Positions 8,269 through 17,362 of a stretch of 64,000 bases of DNA are shown here, piece after piece. The notes beneath the pieces were generated by a model. It saw nothing but the letters and a program-made list of their open reading frames with translations. It did not search any database and had not been told where the DNA came from. Position 1 is the first letter of the stretch. Each line of letters begins with the position of its first letter. This DNA comes from Sphingobacterium spiritivorum ATCC 33861 (lineage in GTDB: Bacteria; Bacteroidota; Bacteroidia; Sphingobacteriales; Sphingobacteriaceae): positions 955,526 to 1,019,525 of the forward strand of contig NZ_GL379771.1 of assembly GCF_000143765.1 (NCBI RefSeq). Direction: 5' to 3'. The position numbers and the translations under genes were made by a program.

Positions 8269-8907
8269 CTTTTTAAATTTTTCTTTTATCACTTCCACTA
8301 CAGGAGGCAGTATAGAGAATACAATAATGCCAAGAATGACATACGTAAAGTTTTTCTTTACAAATTCTAACTCTCCAAACTTAAATCCCAGAAATAAGAA
8401 ACTGGATACCCACACAATCGCTCCGATAACATTATAGGAAGCAAACTTGCGGTATGACATAGATCCTACTCCCGCTACAAAAGGTGCAAATGTCCTTACT
8501 ATAGGAACAAAACGGGCATATATAATCGTCTTCCCTCCGTATTTTTCATAGAATTTTTCGGTCTTGTCCAGATAATCCTTTTTAAGAAACCGGTACTTGC
8601 CGCTAAAGGCTTTGGGTCCTATATACTTTCCGATATGATAATTCACCATATCACCCAGTATACCGGCAACCATCAGTAAAACCCACATCAGCCAGATATT
8701 TAAGTCCGTCTCCGGTTTGGCAATGATAGCTCCCGTTGCAAACAGTAAGGAATCACCCGGTAAAAAGGGAGTAACTACAAAACCTGTCTCTGCAAAAATA
8801 ATAATGAAAAGAATCAGATAAGTCCACGTTTGATAATCATTGACGATCTCGACCAGATGCTTATCAATATGGAGAATAAAATCAATAAGTGATGATATAA
8901 CTTCCAA
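8257..8907 (-). CDS. DedA-family membrane protein (copy 2)
   Basis: 216-residue DedA/VTT protein. Same architecture as its neighbour: FAETGFVVTPFLPGDSLLFATGAIIA, GDMVNYHIGKYIGPKAF and the KTIIYARFVPIVRTFAPFVAGVG arginine motif, ending in a lysine-rich tail (KEKFKKKEA). The two copies align end to end without large gaps and share long identical stretches, indicating a tandem duplication. It starts 10 bp after the dnaN stop, so it is probably co-transcribed with dnaN. Confidence 0.93.
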   Translation of the reverse strand: MEVISSLIDFILHIDKHLVEIVNDYQTWTYLILFIIIFAETGFVVTPFLPGDSLLFATGAIIAKPETDLNIWLMWVLLMVAGILGDMVNYHIGKYIGPKAFSGKYRFLKKDYLDKTEKFYEKYGGKTIIYARFVPIVRTFAPFVAGVGSMSYRKFASYNVIGAIVWVSSFLFLGFKFGELEFVKKNFTYVILGIIVFSILPPVVEVIKEKFKKKEA

Positions 8908-8917
8908 GGCCTTCTAA

Positions 8918-10042
8918 TTAACCGGCATTATTCAACATGACAGGCATTACCAACATCAGGATGTCCTCATTGTCATCTTTGATCGCCGGGATCAATAATC
9001 CGGCTCTGTTTGGTGTACTCATCTCAATTATTACTTCTTCGCTGCTCAGGTTATTCAACATCTCTACTAAAAACTTAGCATTGAAACCGATTTCCATATC
9101 ATCTCCTTCAAACTGGCAGCTCAAACGTTCGTGTGCTTCATTTGAAAAGTCAAGATCCTCCGCAGAAATGTTAAGCTCACTACCTGAGATACGCAAACGT
9201 ACCTGATGAGTAGTCTTATTAGCGAAAATGACAACGCGACGTAATGTATTCAAAAACAAAGAGCGGTCTACGGTCAGTTTATTAGGATTTACCTGAGGAA
9301 TTACAGCCTCATAATCCGGATAACGCTCATCGATCAGACGACAGATCAGAAAGATATTACCGAACTGGAAGAACGCATTCGTATTATTATATTCAATAGT
9401 CACATTCACATCGTCAGAAGGTAAAGACGATTTTAATAAGGAAAGTGCTTTTTTAGGCAAAATAAGAGAGGCTGGTTTATCCGTGTAGATATCTGTACGA
9501 CGGTAACGCACCAGTTTGTGTGCATCTGTAGAAACAAAAGTGGTGGATTGCTCCGCCAGTTGTACCAATACACCGGACATTGCAGGTCTCAACTCATCAT
9601 TACTCACTGCAAAGATGGTTTTGTTGATAGCCTCCGCCAAAACAGGCGCCGGAATATTTACTGTAGATGTATTGTCTACTGTTGGAATCTTAGGAAAATC
9701 ATCCGCATTTTCACCACTCAATTTATACTTACCATCTCCCGCACTGATCTCGATAGCCAACGTATTTGTGTCAACGGAAAATGCTACAGGCTGATCCGGT
9801 AATGTCTTTAAGGTCTCGATCAAAATCTTAGATGGCATAGCTACACGCCCCTCCTCTTTAGACTCTATCTGTAAAGAAGTCACCATACTTGTTTGCAAAT
9901 CTGTCGCAGAAATCGTCAGCGTATTATCTTTGATTTCAAACAAGAAATTTTCCAAAATAGGCAGAACAGTACTGCTACTTGAAGCGCCACTGATGGCTTG
10001 CAACTGTTTTAATAGAATTGAAGTGGATACTATAAATCTCAT
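8918..10042 (-). CDS. dnaN: DNA polymerase III beta subunit (sliding clamp)
   Basis: Ring-shaped processivity clamp of the replicative polymerase. The 374 residues match the family length (about 365-375), with three clamp folds: MRFIVSTSILLKQLQAISGASSSSTVLPILENFLFEI, then ADDFPKIP and STDAHKLVRY, and the C-terminal PNRAGLLIPAIKDDNEDILMLVMPVML. It is divergent from the delta' gene of the same polymerase at 10210, across a 167-bp shared promoter region. dnaA is about 5.5 kb away rather than adjacent. Confidence 0.97.
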   Translation of the reverse strand: MRFIVSTSILLKQLQAISGASSSSTVLPILENFLFEIKDNTLTISATDLQTSMVTSLQIESKEEGRVAMPSKILIETLKTLPDQPVAFSVDTNTLAIEISAGDGKYKLSGENADDFPKIPTVDNTSTVNIPAPVLAEAINKTIFAVSNDELRPAMSGVLVQLAEQSTTFVSTDAHKLVRYRRTDIYTDKPASLILPKKALSLLKSSLPSDDVNVTIEYNNTNAFFQFGNIFLICRLIDERYPDYEAVIPQVNPNKLTVDRSLFLNTLRRVVIFANKTTHQVRLRISGSELNISAEDLDFSNEAHERLSCQFEGDDMEIGFNAKFLVEMLNNLSSEEVIIEMSTPNRAGLLIPAIKDDNEDILMLVMPVMLNNAG

Positions 10043-10184
10043 TTCCTAATATACTTATTTATACTTGCAATAATACAGAAAAGAATCAATATTCTTTGTA
10101 TGGACCTGTCGTTAATCAAGAATAGTTTTCGACATTTTGTTTTATCATACAACAGGTGAAACCCTATCCGCAAATATATTTTGT

Positions 10185-10192
10185 TACATTTG
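10185..10192 (+). promoter_or_regulatory. Probable -7 element for the delta' gene
   Basis: TACATTTG matches TAnnTTTG, 17 nt before the ATG at 10210. No clear -33 TTTG at the expected spacing. Confidence 0.45.
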
Positions 10193-10209
10193 TATGCTGG
10201 CTTTGAATT

Positions 10210-11349
10210 ATGCAGTTTAAAGATATTATTGGTCATCAGGAAATTAAAGATCATCTCGTACGTACCGTATTGGAGAACAGGGTAAGTCATGCCCAGTTGT
10301 TTCTTGGTCCTGAGGGTTCAGGAAGCCTGGCTTTAGCACATGCCTATGCCCAATTTATCAATTGTGAAGCCAAACTTGCTGACGACAGTTGCGGCCAGTG
10401 TAATTCCTGCCGGAAATATGCCAAAATAATTCATCCCGACCTTCATTTCTCTTTTCCCTTTTTTGCAAAAGGAAAAGAAGAGACTTCTGTAACATATATG
10501 GAAGAATGGCGGGCTGCTTTTTTGAAAAATCCATACCTCAGTCTTGAATATTGGAGAGGACAGCTCGAAGCAGATAATAAACAAGCGAATATCAATATAG
10601 CAGAAGCGCATGATATTATCAAAAAACTAAGTTTGAAAGCCTTTGAAGCAGAATATAAAATCCTTATCATGTGGCTGCCGGAATACCTGGATACACAGGG
10701 TAATGCTCTGCTCAAATTAATAGAGGAACCACCGGAAAAAACCCTTTTTCTACTGGTGTCTGAAAATCAGGATCGCATATTAAATACTATTATTTCCCGT
10801 ACACAGCTTGTCAAAATTCAAAAACTTCCGCATCAGGATATTACAAATTATCTGGTAGAAGAAAGGGGAATTCAGAAAGAACAGGCCGGAGAAATTGCAT
10901 TTATTGCAGACGGGAATCTTCAACAGGCGCTCAATCTGCTCTCAGAATCAGGTAATCATCTGGACTTACTGATCCGGTGGCTGCGATTTATTGTCAGCGA
11001 TGCAGGCCTGCATATGATCAGTATATGTGACGATGAGTTGTCAAAACTGGGAAGAGAGAATCAGAAAAGCTTTCTTTTGTATGCCATAAATATGATGAGG
11101 CAGATTATCCTTATCAAGGAAGAATTGCATGATCTTGTGTTCCTTCCGGAGAAGGAATTGGAGTTTGTAAACAAATTTGCGCCTCTTTTTACTGTGAATC
11201 AGATCGAAGAAGCTGTATCTTTATTTGAAAAAACACATTATTGTGTAGAACGCAATGCAAATCCTAAAATATTATTTTTAGATTTATCTTTGCAATTAGT
11301 TTTATTATTTAAGTATCAAACGTTCCCAAAAGGGACTCAATATATATAA
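10210..11349 (+). CDS. holB: DNA polymerase III delta' subunit
   Basis: Clamp-loader subunit of 379 residues: MQFKDIIGHQEIKDHLVRTVLENRVSHAQLFLGPEG... The P-loop position reads GPEGSGSL (33-40), with Ser in place of the catalytic Lys, as expected of the non-hydrolysing delta' rather than DnaX. A four-cysteine zinc module (CEAK..SCGQCNSC) follows near residues 53-70, and ALLKLIEEPPEKTLFLLVSE carries the SRC-adjacent sensor region (ISRTQ instead of SRC). It leads a plus-strand cluster (PSP1 protein 9 bp later, gldH, lpxK). Confidence 0.92.
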   Translation: MQFKDIIGHQEIKDHLVRTVLENRVSHAQLFLGPEGSGSLALAHAYAQFINCEAKLADDSCGQCNSCRKYAKIIHPDLHFSFPFFAKGKEETSVTYMEEWRAAFLKNPYLSLEYWRGQLEADNKQANINIAEAHDIIKKLSLKAFEAEYKILIMWLPEYLDTQGNALLKLIEEPPEKTLFLLVSENQDRILNTIISRTQLVKIQKLPHQDITNYLVEERGIQKEQAGEIAFIADGNLQQALNLLSESGNHLDLLIRWLRFIVSDAGLHMISICDDELSKLGRENQKSFLLYAINMMRQIILIKEELHDLVFLPEKELEFVNKFAPLFTVNQIEEAVSLFEKTHYCVERNANPKILFLDLSLQLVLLFKYQTFPKGTQYI

Positions 11350-11358
11350 GGAAAAAAT

Positions 11359-12753
11359 ATGGGATGTGGCAGTTGCTCATCCGGTGGAGGTTGTGGAAGC
11401 GGAACTGCAGTTGCAGGCGCTACCCCGGCAGGTTGCCAAAGCAATGGCTCTTGCATGACCAGCGGATGTAATAAATTAGATGTATATGACTGGCTGTCCA
11501 ATATGGATATGCCATCTAACTATAAAGCCTTCGATATTGTCGAAGTGCGTTTTAAAGGATCTCGCAAAGATTTTTTTATCAATACAGACAATCATTACCT
11601 GGAAATGGGAGAAATGGTCGTCGTGGAACCTTCTACAGGTGGCTACGATATTGGTCATGTTTCTCTGACCGGTGAACTGGTCAGACTGCAGTTGAAAAAA
11701 AATAATGTATCTGTAGATGCTGTTACAAAAAAGATATACAGAAAAGCGAACGAGGCGGATGTAAAGAAATTCGAAGCAGCAAAGGATCTGGAATGGGAAA
11801 CTATGCACAAAGCGAGAAAACTAGCTTTGGATCTGGGACTTTCCATGAAGATATCCGATGTTGATTATCAGGGTGACAAGACAAAAGCTACCTTTTACTA
11901 CACAGCAGAGGGTCGTGTGGATTTTCGGGAACTCATCAAAAAAATGGCGGAATCCTTTAGGATACGTATAGAGATGAGACAGATCGGTATGCGTCAGGAA
12001 GCAAGTCGTCTGGGTGGAATCGGATCCTGTGGCCGGGAACTTTGTTGTTCCACCTGGCTCACAGACTTCAAAACTGTATCTACTTCAGCTGCACGCTATC
12101 AAAATCTTTCGCTTAACACGCTTAAATTAGCTGGACAATGTGGCAAACTAAAGTGTTGTCTCAACTATGAGCTGGACAGCTATATGGACGCATTAAAGGA
12201 TATCCCGAATAATGTAGACCGTATCGAAACAGTTATTGGTACCGCTTATCTTCAAAAAACCGATATTTTCAAAAAGACAATGTGGTATGCTTATCCGAAA
12301 GCGGAAAACTGGATACCACTGTCTGTAGATAAGGTAAAAGAATTCATCGAAATGAATCGTGAAGGAAGAAAACCGGAAGAACTGGTTAATCCTAACATTC
12401 AGGAAGAAGTGGAAAAACCTGTTGTCTACGATTATGAAAATGTAGTCGGCCAAGATAGTCTGACACGATTGGATGAACGCAGAAAGAAAAAATCCAAAAG
12501 CAAAAACCGCAATAAAAACAAACAAACGGTACAGAAAGCAGATGGAGTAGCAGAGGACAAAAAATCTGTAAATAAACACAATAATAAGCCTCAGCAACCG
12601 AAAGTTCAACAAGCGAAAAAGGAAGATAATACGGAATCCAAATCAGCGAAGGAGCCTCAAAATACGGATGCTCCGAAACCTAAAAAGAGATTCAATAACA
12701 GAAACCGTAATAAAGGTAAAAACAATAATAATGGTTCTCAGCCTGCTGAATAA
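11359..12753 (+). CDS. PSP1-domain protein (RicT/YaaT-like)
   Basis: 464 residues in three parts. An N-terminal cysteine/glycine-rich stretch (first about 38 residues, seven cysteines). The PSP1 core (VEVRFKGSRKDFFIN ... GRVDFRELIKKMAESFRIRIEMRQIGMRQEASRLGGIGSCGRELCCSTW ... AGQCGKLKCCLNYE). And a long Lys/Asn/Gln-rich tail from about residue 375. In Bacillus, RicT with RicA and RicF binds iron-sulfur clusters and guides RNase Y. The cysteine pairs GRELCC and GKLKCC are the expected cluster ligands. It lies between holB and gldH, a setting also known in Firmicutes for holB-yaaT. Confidence 0.88.
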   Translation: MGCGSCSSGGGCGSGTAVAGATPAGCQSNGSCMTSGCNKLDVYDWLSNMDMPSNYKAFDIVEVRFKGSRKDFFINTDNHYLEMGEMVVVEPSTGGYDIGHVSLTGELVRLQLKKNNVSVDAVTKKIYRKANEADVKKFEAAKDLEWETMHKARKLALDLGLSMKISDVDYQGDKTKATFYYTAEGRVDFRELIKKMAESFRIRIEMRQIGMRQEASRLGGIGSCGRELCCSTWLTDFKTVSTSAARYQNLSLNTLKLAGQCGKLKCCLNYELDSYMDALKDIPNNVDRIETVIGTAYLQKTDIFKKTMWYAYPKAENWIPLSVDKVKEFIEMNREGRKPEELVNPNIQEEVEKPVVYDYENVVGQDSLTRLDERRKKKSKSKNRNKNKQTVQKADGVAEDKKSVNKHNNKPQQPKVQQAKKEDNTESKSAKEPQNTDAPKPKKRFNNRNRNKGKNNNNGSQPAE

Positions 12754-12765
12754 GGGGTTAACAAG

Positions 12766-13230
12766 ATGAAAAGATTATTTTACGCTTTTATTCTTTTAAA
12801 TGTACTGGTATTAGCCGGATGTGATCCCAATACCGTAGTGGATGAGAATACCATCATTACGGACAAAAGCTGGCCGTATAATGTTATTCCAAAAGTAAAA
12901 GCACATATTACGGACAAAAATGCTAAGTATGATGTATACCTTAATCTGCGTCACAACGGAGATTACAGATACGCTAATATTTTTGTCCGTATACATGAAA
13001 CAAATCCCAAAGGTGTCAGTAAAAAGGAAAGAAGAGAACTTAAACTGGCCGAATTAGATGGCAGATGGACAGGTAACAGTGCAGGGAGTTTATATGCACA
13101 CCAGGCATTGATACATGAAAATTACAGCTTTCCAGATACAGGTGTCTACACTTTTGCTATAGAACAAAATATGCGCGAAAACCCGTTGAAAGATATCAAT
13201 GATGTGGGAATAAAAATTGTAAAGAGATAA
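12766..13230 (+). CDS. gldH: Gliding motility lipoprotein GldH
   Basis: 154-residue lipoprotein; the lipobox LVLAGC puts the acylated Cys at residue 19. The body (PNTVVDENTIITDKSWPYNVIPKVKAHITDKNAKYDVYLNLRHNGDYRYANIFVRI...) fits GldH, which in Flavobacterium johnsoniae is required for gliding and chitin use, and which occurs also in non-gliding Bacteroidota. It follows the PSP1 gene by 12 bp and is followed by a tiny membrane protein after 2 bp, so the group is one operon. Assignment is by motif and context. Confidence 0.85.
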   Translation: MKRLFYAFILLNVLVLAGCDPNTVVDENTIITDKSWPYNVIPKVKAHITDKNAKYDVYLNLRHNGDYRYANIFVRIHETNPKGVSKKERRELKLAELDGRWTGNSAGSLYAHQALIHENYSFPDTGVYTFAIEQNMRENPLKDINDVGIKIVKR

Positions 13231-13232
13231 CT

Positions 13233-13427
13233 ATGAATAAATTTAACCAGATCTTAGTCCATCCTAATTTTAGTTATATCTACCTTTTCTTAGTTGTTAT
13301 TTGTGCTGTTTCATTCTTTGTAATGGATGAAAAACATCCATTCAAAACCTATATTTTTCCGATAGTAATTGTTTTATTTTTACTACAACGATACCGCAGA
13401 TACCTGATCCAACGTAATCAAAAGTAA
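13233..13427 (+). CDS. Small two-helix membrane protein
   Basis: 64 residues: MNKFNQILVHPNFSYIYLFLVVICAVSFFVMDEKHPFKTYIFPIVIVLFLLQRYRRYLIQRNQK. Two hydrophobic segments (about 15-30 and 41-52) and a basic C-terminal tail indicate an inner-membrane protein. I do not recognise a family. The ATG lies 2 bp after the gldH stop and lpxK begins 7 bp after its stop, so translation is probably coupled; this spacing is the main argument that it is a real gene. Confidence 0.72.
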   Translation: MNKFNQILVHPNFSYIYLFLVVICAVSFFVMDEKHPFKTYIFPIVIVLFLLQRYRRYLIQRNQK

Positions 13428-13434
13428 TTTGGCT

Positions 13435-14463
13435 ATGCTACTGTTAAGATGGTTTCTATTTCCAATTACCATTATCTACACCAGCATTATATGGCTTAGA
13501 AATCGTCTGTACGATTATCAGCTATTGAAAAGCAAAACCTATAATATTCCCCTCATAGTAATAGGAAATCTGGCCATAGGTGGAACAGGTAAAAGCCCGA
13601 TGACAGAGTTTTTGATACGTCTTTTGAAAGACAAAATCAAGCTGGCCACCCTCAGCAGAGGATATGGCCGTAAGACAAAGGGATTTAGATTCGTTTCTAC
13701 CCAATCCACATCAACAGAGGCCGGAGATGAGCCCTTACAGTTCAAACGTAAGTTTCCGGAGATAACCGTAGCTGTTTGCGAAGATCGCTGTTATGGCGTA
13801 GAACAATTAAAAGATAAGCATGATCTGATCATTCTGGACGATGCTTTTCAGCATAGAAAATTAAAACCGACCTATTCCATTCTCCTGTTTGAATATACTT
13901 CACTGTCAGAACCTGCTATTTTACTCCCTACCGGCAATTTCCGAGATATGATGATGGAAAGCCATAGAGCCAATATCATCATCGTAACCAAAACCCCTGA
14001 AGACGCAACTGAAGAAGATAAAAGGAAAATCATTAAGAAGATTTCACGTCATAATCCGACAGCTTCCATATATTTCAGTAAAATCAAATATGATAAATGG
14101 ATGGATAAGAATGGTTCAGGATGCTATACCAATCTAAAAGAAACCGATGTACTGCTTATTACAGGCATTGCAAACCCTAATCCCCTGATCAATCATTTAC
14201 AACCCAATGTGAACAGATTGATTCATATGTCCTATTCGGATCATCATGCTTTTTCAGAGACCGATATCAATAAAATAGAAGAGATGTACAAAGCTATTAC
14301 AGGATCAAATAAACTTATTTTGACTACAGAAAAAGACTTCCAGCGCCTTTATGGAACACGTCTGCATCATTTCCCGTTTTACTATATCCCCATTCAGATA
14401 GCATTCGATACAGCCGATTATCAAAATATAGAAAGAAGCATTTTTAGTCATTTAGGTCTCTGA
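13435..14463 (+). CDS. lpxK: Tetraacyldisaccharide 4'-kinase
   Basis: LpxK phosphorylates the 4' position of the lipid A disaccharide at the inner membrane. Counted from the ATG at 13435 the protein has 342 residues; a TTG two codons upstream is possible but less likely. It has an N-terminal membrane-anchoring helix (LLLRWFLFPITIIYTSIIWL), the unusual Walker A GGTGKS at 49-54, the LSRGYGRKTKGF motif, and DDAFQHRKLKP with the catalytic Asp region. Last gene of the holB-gldH-lpxK cluster. Confidence 0.95.
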   Translation: MLLLRWFLFPITIIYTSIIWLRNRLYDYQLLKSKTYNIPLIVIGNLAIGGTGKSPMTEFLIRLLKDKIKLATLSRGYGRKTKGFRFVSTQSTSTEAGDEPLQFKRKFPEITVAVCEDRCYGVEQLKDKHDLIILDDAFQHRKLKPTYSILLFEYTSLSEPAILLPTGNFRDMMMESHRANIIIVTKTPEDATEEDKRKIIKKISRHNPTASIYFSKIKYDKWMDKNGSGCYTNLKETDVLLITGIANPNPLINHLQPNVNRLIHMSYSDHHAFSETDINKIEEMYKAITGSNKLILTTEKDFQRLYGTRLHHFPFYYIPIQIAFDTADYQNIERSIFSHLGL

Positions 14464-14818
14464 CAGGCCTGTTTCCTTATATTCACGTCTGACACCTATT
14501 CATCTGTTGGTCACATCTTGTTTTCACTTGGCTGATCCCATATGTTTTCTGCTTTTTTAAGTAAAATAAGGCATTTGAACAGCTATTGTCCCTAAATCCA
14601 TTGTAATCTGGTTCAGATTTCCCTAAATACAGCGTTTTATTGTAACACAATAATTACAATTTAAACTATTGATTATCAAATATTTACAAATAATGAAAAT
14701 GTTAAGTAATGTTAAAAAGTAACAAACCTGATACAATTATATACTAAGCCCTGTTAAAAAGCAGTTATTAATGTAAAGAATTTAATAATTGAGTTTTAAA
14801 CGTATAAATTTTAACAAG
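14464..14818. other. Gene-free stretch between lpxK and secreted protein gene
   Basis: 355 bp, increasingly AT-rich towards the next gene. No ORF with coding character, tRNA, convincing terminator or promoter of the TTTG/TAnnTTTG type was found by eye. Confidence 0.6.
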
Positions 14819-15301
14819 ATGAAAAAATTAGTTTTAACAGGTATCGGATTTTTCTTAGCATTAGGATTAACATTTGCGCAAGCGCAACAAACCCAGTCAC
14901 CAGAAGATAATGCAAAACAAGTAGTTACTGTATTGACTCAACAACTTACATTGACAGAAGAGCAGCAACCAACTGTATATAATGCAACCTTGGAATATGC
15001 AAAAGCAGAACAAGCATTATTAGCAGATAACACAGCATCTAAAGAAGCTAAAGCAGAGCAGATTGCAAAACTTCAGGCACAGACTGATGCCAAAATCATT
15101 GAGGTATTGACAGATGAGCAAAAGCCACTTTTTGAAAAAATTGTAGCAGAAAGAGCTCCGGTAACAATTCCTGAATCAGCTCCTGCAGAAGTACCTGCAA
15201 CTGAGCCATCCACTACTGAGCCGGTTGAGCCAGCACAACCAGTAGAACAAACTCAGCCGACTGAACAACCAACTGAGCAACCTGCGCAGCCGGTACAATA
15301 A
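14819..15301 (+). CDS. Secreted helical protein with Pro/Glu/Thr/Gln-rich tail
   Basis: 160 residues from the ATG at 14819 (an upstream TTG ten codons earlier would spoil the signal peptide). A signal peptide MKKLVLTGIGFFLALGLTFAQAQ is followed by a helical region containing LTLTEEQQPTVYNATLEYAKAEQALL and DAKIIEVLTDEQKPLFEKIVAE, two LTxxQ/LTDEQ-type motifs like those of Spy/CpxP-related periplasmic proteins. The last about 45 residues are low complexity (repeats of TEP, QPTEQ, AQPV). Such a tail is typically flexible and may span the periplasm or bind wall. No specific function assigned. Confidence 0.8.
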   Translation: MKKLVLTGIGFFLALGLTFAQAQQTQSPEDNAKQVVTVLTQQLTLTEEQQPTVYNATLEYAKAEQALLADNTASKEAKAEQIAKLQAQTDAKIIEVLTDEQKPLFEKIVAERAPVTIPESAPAEVPATEPSTTEPVEPAQPVEQTQPTEQPTEQPAQPVQ

Positions 15302-15340
15302 CTAGTAAAGCAATAATAGGTTTCATAAATTAGCAATTAA

Positions 15341-15373
15341 GGGGTCTTGTTGAAAAACAAGGCTCCTTTTTTT
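15341..15373 (+). terminator. Terminator of the secreted LTxxQ-like gene
   Basis: The stem GGGGTCTTG / CAAGGCTCC (two wobble pairs) with an 8-nt loop is followed by seven T residues. Confidence 0.78.
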
Positions 15374-15499
15374 ATAATAAGCATTTTTTTAAAGCATAAA
15401 ACTTAAATTAGCAATTATACCAATGTTTACTATGTAATCAAAGAAAACGGTAATAGAATAGCCAAGACTAACTGTTTATATTAATAAAGAGGTAAAAAC

Positions 15500-15532
15500 A
15501 AAAAGGGAAGCAATATAATTGCTTCCCTTTTT
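15500..15532 (-). terminator. Terminator of dnaA
   Basis: Perfect 14-bp stem AAAAAGGGAAGCAA / TTGCTTCCCTTTTT with a 5-nt loop, 19 bp beyond the dnaA stop and T-rich on both strands. Confidence 0.85.
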
Positions 15533-15551
15533 ACGTTCAAAATTTTGATTG

Positions 15552-16979
15552 TTACGATGCTTTTAACTTCTTCAGGATATCCTGTACATACGTTTTAAAC
15601 TTCTTGTCTGTTTCTATCAGATCTTCTACTGTCTGGCAGGCATATATCACTGTAGAGTGATCCCGTCCGCCAAAGAAGTTACCGATAGATTTCAAAGAAG
15701 ATTTAGTATGATTCTTTGCAAGATACATAGAGATCTGACGCGCTTGTACGATTTCACGTTTCCTAACTTTTGATTTCACCATTTCTACCGGAACTTCAAA
15801 ATACTCACATACCAGTTTCTGTATGTATTCCATTGAAATTTCCTTACTGGTATTCTTCACAAAGTTTTTCAGCATAGATTTAGCCAGGTTCAGGTCAATC
15901 TCCTTTTTGTTAAGGGTAGATTGCGCCAATAATGAAACCATGGCACCTTCTAATTCGCGGACACTGTTATCAATCTGATGCGCCACATACTCTACTACAT
16001 TTTCTGGCAATTCAATACCGTCAGAATACATTTTTTTCTTCAGGATTGCCATCCTTGTCTCCAGATCCGGAACCTGTATATCCGCGGATAATCCCCATTT
16101 AAAACGACTTAATAATCGTTCTTCCAATCCTGCCAGATCTTTAGGCGCCTTATCAGAAGTCAGAATAATCTGTTTACCCGACTGGTGAAGATGATTAAAG
16201 ATGTGGAAGAAAATGTCCTGGGTCTTCTCCTTACCGGCAAAATTGTGCACATCATCCATGATGATGACATCCATTGCCTGATAAAAATTCACAAAGTCAT
16301 TGATTGTATTATTCTTTAATGAATCTACAAACTGCTGACAGAATTTTTCACAGGATACATAGATAACCAACTTATCCGGGAGATTACGCTTGATCTCATT
16401 TCCAATGGCCTGGGATAAATGGGTTTTACCTAACCCTACATCTCCGTATAACATCAAAGGATTAAAAGAAGTTCCTCCGGGTTTATTTGCTACAGCAAAC
16501 CCTGCAGATCTTGCCAGTCTGTTACATTCACCTTCGATAAAATTATCAAAAGTATAATGCTGATTCAACTGTGGATCTACCTGTAACTTCTTTAATCCGG
16601 GAATAACAAAAGGATTCTTAATATTCTTATTCAAATTGACCGGCACCGGGATCGATTGACGTTTTCCTTCTGCACCGTTTCCATTTGACGGAATATTGGT
16701 TGTATAGGGTATATTGGTTGAAGATTTCTCCACCACAATATTATATTCCAACCTTCCCTGCTCTCCCAAAAATTTTTTGACCGTTTTACGTAAGATACCT
16801 ACATAATGTTCCTCAAGCCACTCGTAAAAAAATAAGCTCGGCACCTGAATAGTTAAAACGTTCTCATCAAGTTTCACCGCTTTCACCGGTTCAAACCAAG
16901 TCTTGAAACTTTGCGCAGGTATATTGTCTTTGATAATCTGAAGACAACTATTCCAAACACTTGTGTACGTTTTTTCCAT
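15552..16979 (-). CDS. dnaA: Chromosomal replication initiator DnaA
   Basis: AAA+ ATPase that binds DnaA boxes and melts oriC. The 475 residues show the N-terminal interaction domain (VWNSCLQIIKDNIPAQSFKTWFEPVKAV), Walker A LYGDVGLGKTHL, Walker B VIIMDDVHNF, sensor 2 region SVRELEGAM and the C-terminal helix-turn-helix with the signature GGRDHSTVIYACQTVEDLI. Monocistronic, with terminator. dnaN and gyrB are not adjacent, as is common in Bacteroidota, and the upstream region holds only one near-match DnaA box. Confidence 0.97.
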   Translation of the reverse strand: MEKTYTSVWNSCLQIIKDNIPAQSFKTWFEPVKAVKLDENVLTIQVPSLFFYEWLEEHYVGILRKTVKKFLGEQGRLEYNIVVEKSSTNIPYTTNIPSNGNGAEGKRQSIPVPVNLNKNIKNPFVIPGLKKLQVDPQLNQHYTFDNFIEGECNRLARSAGFAVANKPGGTSFNPLMLYGDVGLGKTHLSQAIGNEIKRNLPDKLVIYVSCEKFCQQFVDSLKNNTINDFVNFYQAMDVIIMDDVHNFAGKEKTQDIFFHIFNHLHQSGKQIILTSDKAPKDLAGLEERLLSRFKWGLSADIQVPDLETRMAILKKKMYSDGIELPENVVEYVAHQIDNSVRELEGAMVSLLAQSTLNKKEIDLNLAKSMLKNFVKNTSKEISMEYIQKLVCEYFEVPVEMVKSKVRKREIVQARQISMYLAKNHTKSSLKSIGNFFGGRDHSTVIYACQTVEDLIETDKKFKTYVQDILKKLKAS

Positions 16980-17362
16980 TCTAAAATTGTTAATAACTTG
17001 ATTTACAATATCTGACCAAAAAATTGTTCATAACTTTCTCTTAAAACGAAGATGGCAAAAAAAATTCAGCTAAAAAATTAAAAAGTAAAAAAATACACAA
17101 CGTATTAATAAACAATAACTTACATCATTTTTTAGAGATTTTTTACTAAAATTCACAGGCAAAATTTTAGTTTTCAACATCAGCTCTTATGATGGGCTCG
17201 ATACCCCCAATTTAGTAACTTTTATTGAATTTAAAAAATCAATGTGGAAAACTATGTTTTAAAATCGCGGCAAATTTTCAGATAATTTTATAAGTATAAA
17301 GCATAAAAAAGGAGTTGAAAATTTCAACTCCTTTTTTCAAATTTTAATATGGTATAATCTAT
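16980..17362. other. dnaA upstream region / dxs downstream region
   Basis: 383 bp without a gene. It holds the dxs terminator (17304-17337), the dnaA promoter region, and a single one-mismatch DnaA box (TGTGGAAAA at 17243-17251). That one box could serve dnaA autoregulation; it is too little for an origin. Confidence 0.6.
17304..17337 (-). terminator. Terminator of dxs
   Basis: The inverted repeat GGAGTTGAAA / TTTCAACTCC is flanked by A6 and T6, 26 bp past the dxs stop. It is functional in either direction by shape, but dxs is the gene feeding it. Confidence 0.85.

Noticed and set aside
10306..10330. Degenerate P-loop in delta' read as a damaged gene
   Set aside because: Loss of the Walker A Lys is normal for the delta' subunit, which does not hydrolyse ATP.
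17222..17262. DnaA box beside dnaA as the chromosome origin
   Set aside because: Only one imperfect box (TGTGGAAAA) is present there; the cluster at 22.4-22.85 kb is far richer, so this one is more likely autoregulatory.
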